A stretch of 64,000 nt of DNA, taken from the NCBI RefSeq assembly GCF_019856455.1, contig NZ_CP082205.1, positions 2,356,001-2,420,000 of the forward strand, written 5' to 3'. Both the position numbers and the translations under genes were made by a program. The notes under the pieces are model-generated. The model did not search any database, was not told the origin of the DNA, and saw only the letters and a list, made by a program, of their open reading frames with translations. Below are positions 17,390 to 25,738 of this stretch, in pieces; the stretch's first letter is position 1; the number at the start of each line of letters is the position of its first letter. This stretch comes from Streptococcus suis (GTDB lineage Bacteria; Bacillota; Bacilli; Lactobacillales; Streptococcaceae).

Positions 17390-17532
17390 AAATCTATTAT
17401 ACGTTAGTTTTTGTTTTTTGAACAGTATAAATCCTCCAGTTTTGTTTTTCTAACAGTATACTGGAGGAGGGAGTGGGTGGATAGATACCTTGTTATTGGG
17501 CGGTTACGGAAAAATTATCGAACTACTAGCAA

Positions 17533-17562
17533 AATCCCCGCCGTCACAGGACAGCGGGGATT
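17533..17562. terminator. Bidirectional terminator, gltX and (ancestrally) merR
   Basis: AATCCCCGC (17533-17541) pairs with GCGGGGATT (17554-17562). It follows gltX on the minus strand. In the reconstructed pre-IS66 sequence it also lay directly after the merR stop codon, so merR and gltX were convergent across this hairpin. Confidence 0.8.
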
Positions 17563-17569
17563 ATTTATC

Positions 17570-19024
17570 TTACAAACTCTTCAACATATTATCAATATGC
17601 TGGATGGATTTCTCACGGCCGAGCAGGTAAATAGTATTTGGCAACTCTGGTCCGTGCATTTCGCCTGAAACGGCAATGCGGATTGGCATGAAGAGGTTTT
17701 TGCCCTTGATGCCTGTTTCTTTTTGAACAGCCTTGATTTGTGGGAAGATGTTATCTGGTTGGAAATCTTCGTCCGTCATGGCTTCCAATTTTTCCTTGAG
17801 GGCATTGAGGACAGTCGGAACAGTTTCACCTGCCATCACTTCTTTTTCTTCCTCTGTCAATTCTGGGAAATCAGAGAAGAAAAGGTCTGTCAAACCAACG
17901 ATTTCATCTGCAGAAGATAATTGTGGCTTGTACAATTCCACTAATTTTTCCGCCTTGTCTGTCAAACGCCCCGCTTCTTCCAAGAATGGTTTGGCAAGGT
18001 TGAAAATAGTTTCCAAATCAGCTTTTTTGATGTACTCATTGCCCATCCAAGCCAACTTTTTAGGGTCAAAGGAAGCAGGCGACTTGCTGAGGCGTTTTTC
18101 ATCAAAGAGTTGGATAATCTCATCTTTGGAGAAGATTTCTTCCTCACCACCAGGTGTCCAACCCAAGAGCGTAATAAAGTTAAAGACGGCTTCTGGAAGG
18201 TAGCCTTTTTTGCGGTAATCTTCGATAAAGGCAAGGGTATTGGTGTCACGTTTGGACAACTTTTTACCCGTTGCAGAGTTGATAATCAAGGTCATGTGGG
18301 CAAATTCTGGTGCTTCCCAGCCCAGTGCCTCATAGACCATGAGCTGCTTGGGTGTATTGGCAATGTGGTCATCTCCACGGATAACGTGTGAAATCTCCAT
18401 CAAATGATCGTCAATGACCACGGCAAAGTTATAGGTTGGGTAACCGTCACGTTTCTGGATAACCCAGTCGCCACCGATGTTGCCACCTTCAAACTCGATC
18501 TCACCCTTAACCATGTCATTCCACTTGTAGATACCTGTTTCGTTGACAGCCAGACGGACAGTGGGGACAATACCAGCCGCCTCACGCTCTGCGATATAGG
18601 CTGTTTTTTCATCTTCAGACATGCCAAGGTATTCATTGATGTAGCGAGGAGTTTCGCCTGCAGCTTCCTGACGCTCACGTTCCGCCGCCAACTCTTCTTC
18701 TGTCACATAAGACTTGTAGGCCTTGCCTTCTGCCAAAAGCTGATCAACGTATTTTTGGTAAATCTCCAAACGCTCTGATTGACGGTATTGCTCATGGGTT
18801 TCTGGACTTTCATCCCAATCAACACCCAACCAACGCAGGTTTTCCAGCTGAGAACGCTCTCCGTCTTCCACATGGCGTTTGCGGTCTGTGTCCTCGATAC
18901 GAATAAGGAAAGTACCGCCATGATGACGAGCAAAAAGATAGTTAAACAATGCAGTACGAGCATTTCCGATATGTAAAAGTCCCGTTGGACTTGGTGCGTA
19001 ACGCACACGAATTGGTTTAGTCAT
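17570..19024 (-). CDS. gltX: Glutamyl-tRNA synthetase
   Basis: 484 residues from [15 protein letters not shown] (ATG at 19024; AGGAGAG upstream). The class I HIGH motif appears as [10 protein letters not shown] and the KMSKS loop as GKKLSKRD. The C-terminal anticodon-binding part is complete. It charges tRNA-Glu and, in Gram-positives, also misacylates tRNA-Gln for later amidation. Single gene, with an RUP-like repeat just upstream. Confidence 0.97.
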   Translation of the reverse strand: MTKPIRVRYAPSPTGLLHIGNARTALFNYLFARHHGGTFLIRIEDTDRKRHVEDGERSQLENLRWLGVDWDESPETHEQYRQSERLEIYQKYVDQLLAEGKAYKSYVTEEELAAERERQEAAGETPRYINEYLGMSEDEKTAYIAEREAAGIVPTVRLAVNETGIYKWNDMVKGEIEFEGGNIGGDWVIQKRDGYPTYNFAVVIDDHLMEISHVIRGDDHIANTPKQLMVYEALGWEAPEFAHMTLIINSATGKKLSKRDTNTLAFIEDYRKKGYLPEAVFNFITLLGWTPGGEEEIFSKDEIIQLFDEKRLSKSPASFDPKKLAWMGNEYIKKADLETIFNLAKPFLEEAGRLTDKAEKLVELYKPQLSSADEIVGLTDLFFSDFPELTEEEKEVMAGETVPTVLNALKEKLEAMTDEDFQPDNIFPQIKAVQKETGIKGKNLFMPIRIAVSGEMHGPELPNTIYLLGREKSIQHIDNMLKSL

Positions 19025-19047
19025 GTTTCTCTCCTGTAAAATTTTCA

Positions 19048-19149
19048 TACTCAATGAAAATCGAATTCAGACTAGGCGACGTAGAAGCAGATAGAACTGA
19101 AGTTCATCAAGTCAAGTCAACGACGCCTGAATTTGATTTTCGAAGAGTA
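19048..19149. repeat. RUP-like repeat (102 bp), TA-bounded
   Basis: It begins TACTCAATGAAAATC and ends GATTTTCGAAGAGTA. These are the terminal sequences I recall for RUP elements of Streptococcus pneumoniae (about 107 bp, IS630-related, TA target). The internal part, with CAGACTAGGCGACG and AACGACGCCTGAATTTG, is imperfectly inverted. It lies between gltX and the MFS gene. Confidence 0.8.
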
Positions 19150-19201
19150 GCAATCAAGAACATTATAGCATAGATAGGCATAAGAAAACAGAAAAATCAG
19201 C

Positions 19202-20332
19202 CTAAACAGACTGATTTTGAGGTGTTTTTTGGTTGCGTGCCAGCCAGTAGAAGACATAGAGGACCAACAAACCAGTTGCAGTTAGGAAAAGACCGCTAAT
19301 CTGATCTACTGTTAGCACCAAGACCAGACCTGATACCAGTAGTCGAGTAAAAGCTTGACCTAGCATAAAATAGGTTGATACCGCTCCGCCGATGGTCGCT
19401 AATTGCTCCTCTGGCATAGAATTGACAAACTTAGCGTTAAACTTAGGTCCACTAGCTCCAGAACTAATTCCCATTGTAGTAAGGAAGAAGAAAATAATTG
19501 GCAGTTGATGTAGCAACATTCCGACAAAAACGCCAAGAAGAGAGAAAGTGGCTGCCACTTCTAGCGTCACCATGCTGGTCTTTTTGAAAAGGGTAAAGAC
19601 CAAGGTCGAGCCCAGAATATGTCCGATAAAGAAGATCAGAATGGTCAGGGCAAGGGTTGTTTCAACATTAAGGAAGACGAGGTCTGGGTCTTCGCTAATC
19701 AGCAGGACCAGAATAGGATAGAGAATCGCTCCACAGGCATTGATAAGAGGGTTGGTAATCAGGACCAGACGGAACTCGGGAATCTTGCGCAGCTCCACGA
19801 TGGCTTGCTTGAAGGAAGCTAGAATGCCTGGACCTTTGGTTTTTTGCTCAGTCTGGCTCGGCTGCTCTGCTATTTTCAAAGGCTGCTCCGTCAGGAGTTT
19901 GCGAAAGGCCGAGTACTGCTCCCGCTCTTCCTTGGGCGCTACGCGTAATCCCAGAGGTGTATAGAGGCCGTTTTCATAGAAGCCAGCGAAGTCTGCAAAG
20001 ACATTGAAAGTTGCAGCCACCACGACAATCCAGAGGGCTGGCTCAAAGCCCATGCAGAAACCGAGGATGAGGTAGAGTACAACACGAAAGAGAAGGGTCA
20101 GCTTAATGGTACCGATTTTGTTGACCGTCTTGTCTGCCAGATAGCCTGTGAAAAGCCCCATAAAGCTAGGGAAGATTTCCGAGAAGGTCACAATCGCCAG
20201 AGCCAGACGACTGTTGGGCACCAGCAAAACATAGTTCATCAAGGCCAGATAATAGACCACATCGCCAAAATTGGACAGCATATCCGCAGTCAGTACCCAT
20301 AGGTAAGTTGTGTTTTTCAAAATCTTTTTCAT
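19202..20332 (-). CDS. MFS transporter, possibly internally deleted
   Basis: 376 residues. The first four membrane helices contain the MFS loop motif GYLADKTVNKIG (about 64-75). After EREQYSAFRKLLTEQP the sequence passes directly into a basic cytoplasmic loop and six more helices, giving about ten in total where twelve are expected. The join looks like a missing helix 5-6 segment of roughly 45 residues, which would also restore the usual length of about 420. The substrate is unknown; relatives are often annotated as macrolide-efflux-like. Activity is doubtful if the deletion is real. Confidence 0.75.
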   Translation of the reverse strand: MKKILKNTTYLWVLTADMLSNFGDVVYYLALMNYVLLVPNSRLALAIVTFSEIFPSFMGLFTGYLADKTVNKIGTIKLTLLFRVVLYLILGFCMGFEPALWIVVVAATFNVFADFAGFYENGLYTPLGLRVAPKEEREQYSAFRKLLTEQPLKIAEQPSQTEQKTKGPGILASFKQAIVELRKIPEFRLVLITNPLINACGAILYPILVLLISEDPDLVFLNVETTLALTILIFFIGHILGSTLVFTLFKKTSMVTLEVAATFSLLGVFVGMLLHQLPIIFFFLTTMGISSGASGPKFNAKFVNSMPEEQLATIGGAVSTYFMLGQAFTRLLVSGLVLVLTVDQISGLFLTATGLLVLYVFYWLARNQKTPQNQSV

Positions 20333-20383
20333 GATAATCCCTTTCTTTTAGTTAGTTTTCGGAATATTCTGACTTTTTGCCCT

Positions 20384-20415
20384 ACAGAGGAACCTGAATA
20401 GACTTTCCTCTGACT
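20384..20415 (-). terminator. Hairpin after LiaF-like gene
   Basis: CAGAGGAA and TTCCTCTG pair around about 13 nt between the LiaF-like gene and the MFS gene. No strong T run, so it is a weak terminator candidate. Confidence 0.35.
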
Positions 20416-20423
20416 TTCTTGTT

Positions 20424-21083
20424 TTATGCTGAATAAATTGTAAGGGTTGAGAAGGCCAAGTCACCTGTGACAAGGAGGACCTTTTCTCCCAACTCGGTCG
20501 CGTAGTTATTGGTTATTGACATAGCACTGTCCAGTTCCACCACCGCTCGCCAGTTGGTCGGCAGATAGAGGGTCACAGAGGAGAAGGCCGCATCGATATG
20601 AAAATCCGCCTTATCTCCCAGAATAATCGCCTGATCAAAGTAAACTGTACTAGAGCCGAAGGCTACTTCCACACTATCATGGAGAAAATTATCGTCGTGA
20701 ATATAGCGAGTTGAAGAGCCAAAAGCCGTTTCCCGTCCCTTGTCACCAATCACCCCTGTGACAACTCCATGAGCCAGTCTACGCTTCTTCGGTTTAAAAA
20801 TCAGTTTCAAGCCAAGGCACAGCAGGACAAGTGACAGAACCATATTCCAGGTCCCGAACTTCACCCAATCATAAACTGAGTTCACCGCTATAAAAGCCAG
20901 ACCGAAACAAAAGACACTGGCAAGCCAATCCAGCTTCACCAAGCGGTGAAAACCAGTCACAAAGGTTAAAACAAACCAGACTGTTGTCCAAAATGGCATA
21001 GCTAAATGCAAACCCAGTGAATCCCTAACTAGGACCAATCCTGCCAAGACCAGCAGAGCAATTCCTAAACCATATTTTTTCAT
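20424..21083 (-). CDS. LiaF-like membrane protein
   Basis: 219 residues. Four membrane segments occupy about residues 1-98. The C-terminal half is a beta-rich domain with repeated strand motifs (AFGSSTRYI, AFGSSTVYF, AFSSVTLYLP, AFSTLTIYS), the LiaF/'cell wall-active antibiotics response' family pattern (DUF2154-like). LiaF proteins restrain envelope-stress two-component systems; here the partner is a LytTR-type regulator instead. It follows that regulator by 4 bp, so the two form an operon of the LytTR-plus-LiaF type and may respond to membrane or wall stress. Confidence 0.8.
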   Translation of the reverse strand: MKKYGLGIALLVLAGLVLVRDSLGLHLAMPFWTTVWFVLTFVTGFHRLVKLDWLASVFCFGLAFIAVNSVYDWVKFGTWNMVLSLVLLCLGLKLIFKPKKRRLAHGVVTGVIGDKGRETAFGSSTRYIHDDNFLHDSVEVAFGSSTVYFDQAIILGDKADFHIDAAFSSVTLYLPTNWRAVVELDSAMSITNNYATELGEKVLLVTGDLAFSTLTIYSA

Positions 21084-21087
21084 CTTC

Positions 21088-21534
21088 CTACCTCATTTCC
21101 TGTAATTTTTCTTTAAGCAAGTGGTAATAGTGCCGCGACACATGAACTTCCTTGTGGGTCTTGTAGAAGGCAATTCGACTGGTACCCGAGAAGGACTTGT
21201 CCAGCGAATAGACCGCCTTACTGTTAACAATGGTTGACTTGGCCACTCGACAAAAGTAGATTGGCAAGTATTCTTCCAGCTCATAGAGCTTCATCTTGAC
21301 CTCATAGGCATCGTCGCCTGTATGGGCAAAAATCTTGGTCCCGTCCGTTTCAAAGAAAAGCACCTCACTCAAGGATAAGAAATACTCACTGCTCCCCTTA
21401 TAAAAGACAAGCGAGGGACGGCTAACTTGTTGCAAAGCCCGCTGAATCTGTTCAATCTCTGGTCCCAGCTGACTGGTTCGGATAACAACTTCAACCTGAT
21501 CTAAGCTGTCATCAAATTCAATCCTAACTTTCAT
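21088..21534 (-). CDS. LytTR-family DNA-binding regulator
   Basis: 148 residues. The C-terminal two-thirds is a LytTR domain: LSEVLFFETDGTKIFAHT, YFCRVAKSTIVNSKAVYSL and KEVHVSRHYYHLLKEKL. The N-terminal 40 or so residues are a short unknown extension, with no receiver domain, so the protein is not a classical response regulator. Similar proteins with a downstream membrane partner act as autonomous LytTR regulatory systems. It starts the two-gene operon with the LiaF-like protein. Confidence 0.85.
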   Translation of the reverse strand: MKVRIEFDDSLDQVEVVIRTSQLGPEIEQIQRALQQVSRPSLVFYKGSSEYFLSLSEVLFFETDGTKIFAHTGDDAYEVKMKLYELEEYLPIYFCRVAKSTIVNSKAVYSLDKSFSGTSRIAFYKTHKEVHVSRHYYHLLKEKLQEMR

Positions 21535-21711
21535 AGCTCCCTCCTTTTTGATAGGTCTATTATACCAATTCCAACCACAATTACAAGGGCATTTTAAGTG
21601 GTAAAATTAGACAGGTAAGTGGTAAACATTCATCATTAAATGTCGCTAGAATTCAAGTATCTATTTCTCCATCTTTTCAGAGACAGTTCACCTCTAACAG
21701 ATTACTTTTTA

Positions 21712-22120
21712 TACTCAATGAAAATCAAAAACAGACTAGCTCCAAAGGTTTGGGGAACCTTTGGAGGTTGGAGATAGAGCGAACGTAGTTCGTTTCTACT
21801 CAGCAGATAGAACCCTGTTACTATTTTGTTTCAAGGTAACAGGCTGGGAGTGGGAAAGAACTCGACCAAGATAAAAAGAGTTCGTCTTCCCACCCCCGCA
21901 CAGCTCAAACTGTCTGGGAGACAGTTTGAGGTTGGAGATGAAGCGAACTCTGTTCGCATCAGTCGTAATGGCCAGATTTGAAGTGCAAAACACGAACAAA
22001 TGTGCCAATCAACCACTGCGCTGAGATGTTGCCACGAACTCTGAGTAGTTCCTGGGCTTTTTGCCCAGCCCCACTCATCAAATCAAGTCAACAACGTCTG
22101 ATTTTGATTTTCGAAGAGTA
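21712..22120. repeat. RUP-type composite repeat (409 bp) with nested element
   Basis: The ends TACTCAATGAAAATC (21712) and GATTTTCGAAGAGTA (22120) match the 102-bp RUP-like copy. The interior is expanded by a hairpin-rich block (about 21838-22077) shared with 43142-43411 and 46945-47192. Perfect stems include CAAACTGTCT/AGACAGTTTG, CCAAAGGTT/AACCTTTGG and CTGGGC/GCCCAG. The right end encodes the last 14 residues and stop codon of the adjacent sortase. It fills the 540-bp gap upstream of the LytTR operon; I see no gene in it. Confidence 0.8.
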
Positions 22121-22938
22121 TTAGTCAATAAGGTGACAAAACGATAAAGAATATAGCATAATAAGAGCCAGCCAAATATCGTTAAATAAAAGACGAAGCT
22201 GAATGAGTGTTGTTGGTACTGCTTCATTTCTTCTTGACTTGTCTGTTTTGATTGAGCATCTCCCTCAGCTACATCCGGCTGACGATAGGCGTTAACCAAC
22301 AAGCGATAGTCAAAAGGAGGAACTAGCGGATCACACGTCAACAGCGTTAACATATCTTGATTTTCAACAGGCAATAATTTTTGCCAATCGGTCGCCTTTA
22401 TCACTTCTGTATTTTTGACCAAATATGTCAGTGTTGTCCCACCGATTTCAATAAAAATCTTATCTCCTTCTTTTAGCTCCGTTAAACGGAAAAAACGAAG
22501 ATCTGTATACCAACTACGATGACCTGCAATGACACTTCGGTGCCCCATACCACCAACAGGTAAATCTGTTCCAATAATAGAAGCCACCCCATCATTTAAA
22601 TGCTGGCTAGTCGCTCCGATATAAATTGGCTGGCGAATTTCAATACTTGGAATGCTTAGATAACCAATCACACCGTCTTCCAAATTAGGAACAACAACAG
22701 AATGACTATCCGAACTATTCTTTTCTGCAAAAGGGTCAATTGTTGGGATATCTCCGCTATTGATTTGTTCTTCATAAGTATCGATTGCCGCTTTTTGCTC
22801 TGCTGAGAATGATGTTGAACGACTTTGGTAGGACTGATAGTGTCGATAAGTTTGAAACTCATGCACAGACATATTTGTCAGTAAGATTAATGGCATTAAT
22901 AAACCAATCAGCATGAGAATGTAGCCTATTTTTTTCAT
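22078..22938 (-). CDS. srtD: Class C sortase (third of cluster)
   Basis: 286 residues. It has an N-terminal anchor (IGYILMLIGLLMPLILLTNM), a lid DPF (about residue 69) and catalytic His in VIAGHRS, Cys in LTLLTCDPL and Arg in FDYRLLVNAYR. A second membrane helix is near the C-terminus. These are features of pilus-assembly sortases. It overlaps the preceding sortase by 4 bp (ATGA-type coupling). The last 14 residues (from about NTLRKSKS) are encoded by the end of a RUP-type repeat, so the tail is not ancestral. The symbol follows the S. suis srtBCD gene order and is inferred. Confidence 0.85.
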   Translation of the reverse strand: MKKIGYILMLIGLLMPLILLTNMSVHEFQTYRHYQSYQSRSTSFSAEQKAAIDTYEEQINSGDIPTIDPFAEKNSSDSHSVVVPNLEDGVIGYLSIPSIEIRQPIYIGATSQHLNDGVASIIGTDLPVGGMGHRSVIAGHRSWYTDLRFFRLTELKEGDKIFIEIGGTTLTYLVKNTEVIKATDWQKLLPVENQDMLTLLTCDPLVPPFDYRLLVNAYRQPDVAEGDAQSKQTSQEEMKQYQQHSFSFVFYLTIFGWLLLCYILYRFVTLLTNTLRKSKSDVVDLI

Positions 22939-23798
22939 GTTCTTCCTCTCACCTTCTGCTGCTTTCTCTTACGTCGAAGGTACAAGACTCCAAAAATCAA
23001 CAGCATCAGCAGGAAAGCAATTAAATAGGAAAGACTCAACATATCTAAAAAGAATATCGGCTTTTGCTTAGCTGCAACTTTCGGCTCATAAGGAACACGA
23101 TGCCCACGCACTAATAAACGATGGCTGTTAATCATATACGGAGTGCAGGTCAATAAGGTCGCGTAGTCTTCTCCGGATTGAACCATGACCGGGTCGAAGT
23201 CACTCGGTTCAACAATCAAAATCTGATCCACCTCATAGGCTAAGGTTTCTGCTATATTGTGGATATAGAATTGATCACCAATTTTTAAGCGATCGAGATT
23301 GGTGAACAAGGAGGCATTCGGTAAACCACGATGGGCTGAAATGACTGTATGAGTACTTTCTCCCCCAATCGGCAATGACGACCCCTCTAAATGTCCAGCT
23401 CCTTTTTGTAATACATCTTCGGTTGTCCCAGCATAAATGGGAATCTGCTCATTGATTTTTGGAATTTCCACAAAACCAATTTTTTCCTTCACCTCAAGCA
23501 TGCGTGCATATTCTGCAATCCCAGCCTTTTCCTCTTCTGAGTATGGATCTTGCATTTTGCTTGGATCCAAGGTCTGATTATACGCCCGCGCATTCTCTAA
23601 TCGCTTGGAAACTTCTTCGCTCGGGAGCTGTTGTGCTTGCTCATAAAAAGATTCTACTTCACGGTCTGACTCATATCGATAATAAAATTGAGAAATCAAC
23701 GGATATACCGTAATAAGCAAACCAAAGACAAATATCAGTTTTAAAAGTATGGATTGTTTGGACAATCCTTTTTTATGCTGTATACGCTTCTTCACCAC
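22935..23798 (-). CDS. srtC: Class C sortase (second of cluster)
   Basis: 287 residues. N-terminal membrane anchor; lid motif QDPYSEEE (about residue 62); catalytic HTVISAHRGLP, TLLTCTPYM and HRLLVRGHRVPY; C-terminal membrane helix with a basic tail. Class C sortases join pilin subunits by isopeptide bonds between the sorting-signal Thr and the pilin-motif Lys. About 70% similar by eye to the first sortase, suggesting tandem duplication. It overlaps that gene by 26 bp. Symbol inferred from gene order. Confidence 0.87.
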   Translation of the reverse strand: MVKKRIQHKKGLSKQSILLKLIFVFGLLITVYPLISQFYYRYESDREVESFYEQAQQLPSEEVSKRLENARAYNQTLDPSKMQDPYSEEEKAGIAEYARMLEVKEKIGFVEIPKINEQIPIYAGTTEDVLQKGAGHLEGSSLPIGGESTHTVISAHRGLPNASLFTNLDRLKIGDQFYIHNIAETLAYEVDQILIVEPSDFDPVMVQSGEDYATLLTCTPYMINSHRLLVRGHRVPYEPKVAAKQKPIFFLDMLSLSYLIAFLLMLLIFGVLYLRRKRKQQKVRGRT

Positions 23799-24687
23799 TC
23801 TTCACCTGTTTCTTCTTTTTCCGCCTTTTTGTAAATAGGAAAATTAATAAAATGATAATCAACATTCCTAATGCATACAAAAGATAGCGAATAAGAATGC
23901 GCTTTTCAGCATTTTCAACTGTTTTACGATAATCTTCAGCAACGTAAGGAACACGATGCCCACGCACTAATAAACGATGCGTGTTTACCATATAAGGTGT
24001 ACAAGTTAATAACGTTGCATAATCCTGTCCAGGCTTTACCAAAAGTTCTTCAAACTGTGTCGGTTCCACAACTAAAATCTGATCCACCTCATAGGCCAAG
24101 GTTTCTGAAATATTGTGGATATAAAAAGTATCCCCAATCTCAACCTTGGTCAAATCTGTGAACAAACGCGCCTTTGGCAAACCGGTATGAGCTGTCAAGA
24201 CTGTATGGGTATCACTTCCCCCGACCGGCAAAGATGTCCCTTCCAGATGCCCAACTCCCTTTTGCAAAACTGACTCGGCTGTTCCAGCATAAATCGGAAT
24301 CTTGGCCTCAATTTTAGGAACTTCAACGTAGCCCATTTTCTCACGCAATTCCAACATCCTCGCATACTCTGCCCGCCCAGCTTCGTGACGTGACTTAGTA
24401 TAAGGATCTTCAGAAATGATATTGTTTAAACTTTCGTTGAAAGCATGAGCCAAATCAATTCGCTCTTGAACCTCTTTAGGTTTTAAATTCTTCTTCTCCT
24501 GATCGAAAGACTCTGTCAACTGACCAGCCTCATAGCGATAATAAAAATTTGATACATGAGGATAGAGTAAAATCCCCATCCCAATCAGAAAAACCAAGTA
24601 AAAAGGAAGGTTGCTCTTCTTTTTTTTCTTTTTAGGTTTAACTGATTTCTTTTGGTTTACAATTTGATCTTCTTTTTTCTTCATCAT
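23773..24687 (-). CDS. srtB: Class C sortase (first of cluster)
   Basis: 304 residues from MMKKKEDQIV (ATG at 24687; upstream codons of the open frame run through the terminator and promoter and are not used). A Lys-rich cytoplasmic start (VKPKKKKKKSN) precedes the membrane anchor. The lid is EDPYTKSR, the catalytic residues lie in HTVLTAHTGLP, TLLTCTPYM and HRLLVRGHRVPY, and a C-terminal membrane helix follows. It begins a three-sortase operon separated from the pilins by a terminator and its own promoter. Symbol inferred from the S. suis srtBCD locus. Confidence 0.87.
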   Translation of the reverse strand: MMKKKEDQIVNQKKSVKPKKKKKKSNLPFYLVFLIGMGILLYPHVSNFYYRYEAGQLTESFDQEKKNLKPKEVQERIDLAHAFNESLNNIISEDPYTKSRHEAGRAEYARMLELREKMGYVEVPKIEAKIPIYAGTAESVLQKGVGHLEGTSLPVGGSDTHTVLTAHTGLPKARLFTDLTKVEIGDTFYIHNISETLAYEVDQILVVEPTQFEELLVKPGQDYATLLTCTPYMVNTHRLLVRGHRVPYVAEDYRKTVENAEKRILIRYLLYALGMLIIILLIFLFTKRRKKKKQVKSGEEAYTA

Positions 24688-24742
24688 TTTTCCATTATAT
24701 TCTATCGTATTGCGGAGTTGAAAATTTCTCCAAATATCCTCT

Positions 24743-24751
24743 ATTATACCA
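24743..24751 (-). promoter_or_regulatory. Extended -10 promoter for the sortase operon
   Basis: TGGTATAAT on the minus strand (TATAAT = 24743-24748) about 55 bp upstream of the first sortase, just after the pilin terminator. The -35 is weak, as is usual for extended -10 promoters. Confidence 0.55.
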
Positions 24752-24783
24752 CAATTCGGTTCTAAGAGCCTAATGTTTTCAAG

Positions 24784-24824
24784 AAAAAATACACCTGCTG
24801 ATACTTGATTCCAGCAGGTGTATT
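24784..24824 (-). terminator. Strong terminator after the basal pilin
   Basis: AATACACCTGCTG and CAGCAGGTGTATT form a perfect 13-bp stem followed by T residues on the minus strand. It separates pilin genes from sortase genes, which can set subunit-to-enzyme ratios. Confidence 0.85.
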
Positions 24825-24850
24825 CTGTCAACAATATGACCAAAGGTAGA

Positions 24851-25714
24851 CTAAGTCTTTTCCCCTTTCTTGTATGTGACCAAGCGGTAGCCTAGCAAGA
24901 AGAGAATAATGCCTAGCGATAAAACCGCTATGACCACCGCATTTCCGGTATATGGGATTTCAATACCGGGAGGTGTAACGGGTTTGTTCTTGATTTTAAC
25001 AATTTCAGACACATGTGAATCCGAAGTGATTTCAAAAGGAATCGTATCTTGGGCTAGAATATAGCCTGCAGGAGCCTTGACCTCTTTCAGATAATAAGTA
25101 CCATAAGGAAGAGGTCCTACAACAAACTGACCGTTTGCTCCAGAAGTAACATGATAAGGAAAGCCGTCGACTATCACTTCCTTCAATTCTCCGTTCACTT
25201 CCTCAAGAACTGCAAACTCTGCACCAGATAAGGGGGCAGTACTTGTAGATACCTTCAGAAATGGCTTACTTCCTTTTGCTTTGCTAGGCCTTCTTACCTT
25301 AGCCTCAATCCGCGCAACACTGCCATCAACTTTCATCAAGAATGGGACAACCTCGAGACTCGTAGGAGTTCCTACTTGTCGGACATAATACCACCCTTTC
25401 GTCAAGCCCTGAAAAGTGGCCTGACCTTCTGAAGTAAGGTCTTGAGAGGAAATCGGCTCTCCGTAGAGTTGGTTTAACTCGGACCGAGTTTTTTGATATA
25501 AAGTATCTGCCAACCGTTCAGAAGAGGCTGGCTCTTCTGCAGCGATATACCAAGCCTCCAAGCCTGTCGAAACTTGACTGGCATCTATCCCATCAGGAAG
25601 CGGAATATGAACCTGAACATCAAAGGAATCTTGTGCTTGGAGTGAAAGCGAGGGCAGTGACAATACACAAATAATAGCTATGAAACAACAGACTAGCTGT
25701 TTAATAATCCTCAT
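24851..25714 (-). CDS. Minor (basal-type) pilin, LPXTG-like anchored
   Basis: 287 residues. Signal peptide at 1-28 (ending LSLQA-Q). A CNA-B/Cna-type beta domain covers about 150-255, with the E-box-like YYLKEVKAPAGYIL. The C-terminal sorting signal is IPYTGN, then a hydrophobic segment and a positive tail. Short pilins of this type are usually basal subunits linking the fibre to the wall. It follows the backbone pilin by 24 bp and is closed by a strong terminator. No clear pilin-motif Lys is visible. Confidence 0.8.
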   Translation of the reverse strand: MRIIKQLVCCFIAIICVLSLPSLSLQAQDSFDVQVHIPLPDGIDASQVSTGLEAWYIAAEEPASSERLADTLYQKTRSELNQLYGEPISSQDLTSEGQATFQGLTKGWYYVRQVGTPTSLEVVPFLMKVDGSVARIEAKVRRPSKAKGSKPFLKVSTSTAPLSGAEFAVLEEVNGELKEVIVDGFPYHVTSGANGQFVVGPLPYGTYYLKEVKAPAGYILAQDTIPFEITSDSHVSEIVKIKNKPVTPPGIEIPYTGNAVVIAVLSLGIILFLLGYRLVTYKKGEKT

Positions 25715-25738
25715 CAGACCCTCCTTTTCTACTCTATC

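Larger units (their letters stand above)
16326..17427 (-). mobile_element. IS630-family insertion sequence, copy A
   Basis: 1102 bp bounded by TA dinucleotides, with ends reading TACTGTTCAAAAAACAAAAAC and TACTCAACAAAAATCAAAAAC (imperfect inverted repeats). A near-identical copy B of exactly 1102 bp lies at 30929-32030 in the opposite orientation. It is inserted inside the IS66 element between the tnpA Shine-Dalgarno and ATG. Two overlapping-frame ORFs encode the transposase. Confidence 0.92.
14176..17507 (-). mobile_element. IS66-family element with nested IS630 and 8-bp TSD
   Basis: The left end starts GTAAGCGCCCAATAACAAGG at 14176. The right end, read on the minus strand from 17507, starts GTAACCGCCCAATAACAAGG, so the terminal repeats match with one mismatch. 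The 8 bp GGAAAAAT occur just outside both ends (14168-14175 and 17508-17515), the 8-bp target duplication expected for IS66. It carries tnpA, tnpB and a frameshifted tnpC, and is interrupted by an IS630-family element at 16326-17427. It sits in the last codons of the MerR gene. Confidence 0.93.
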
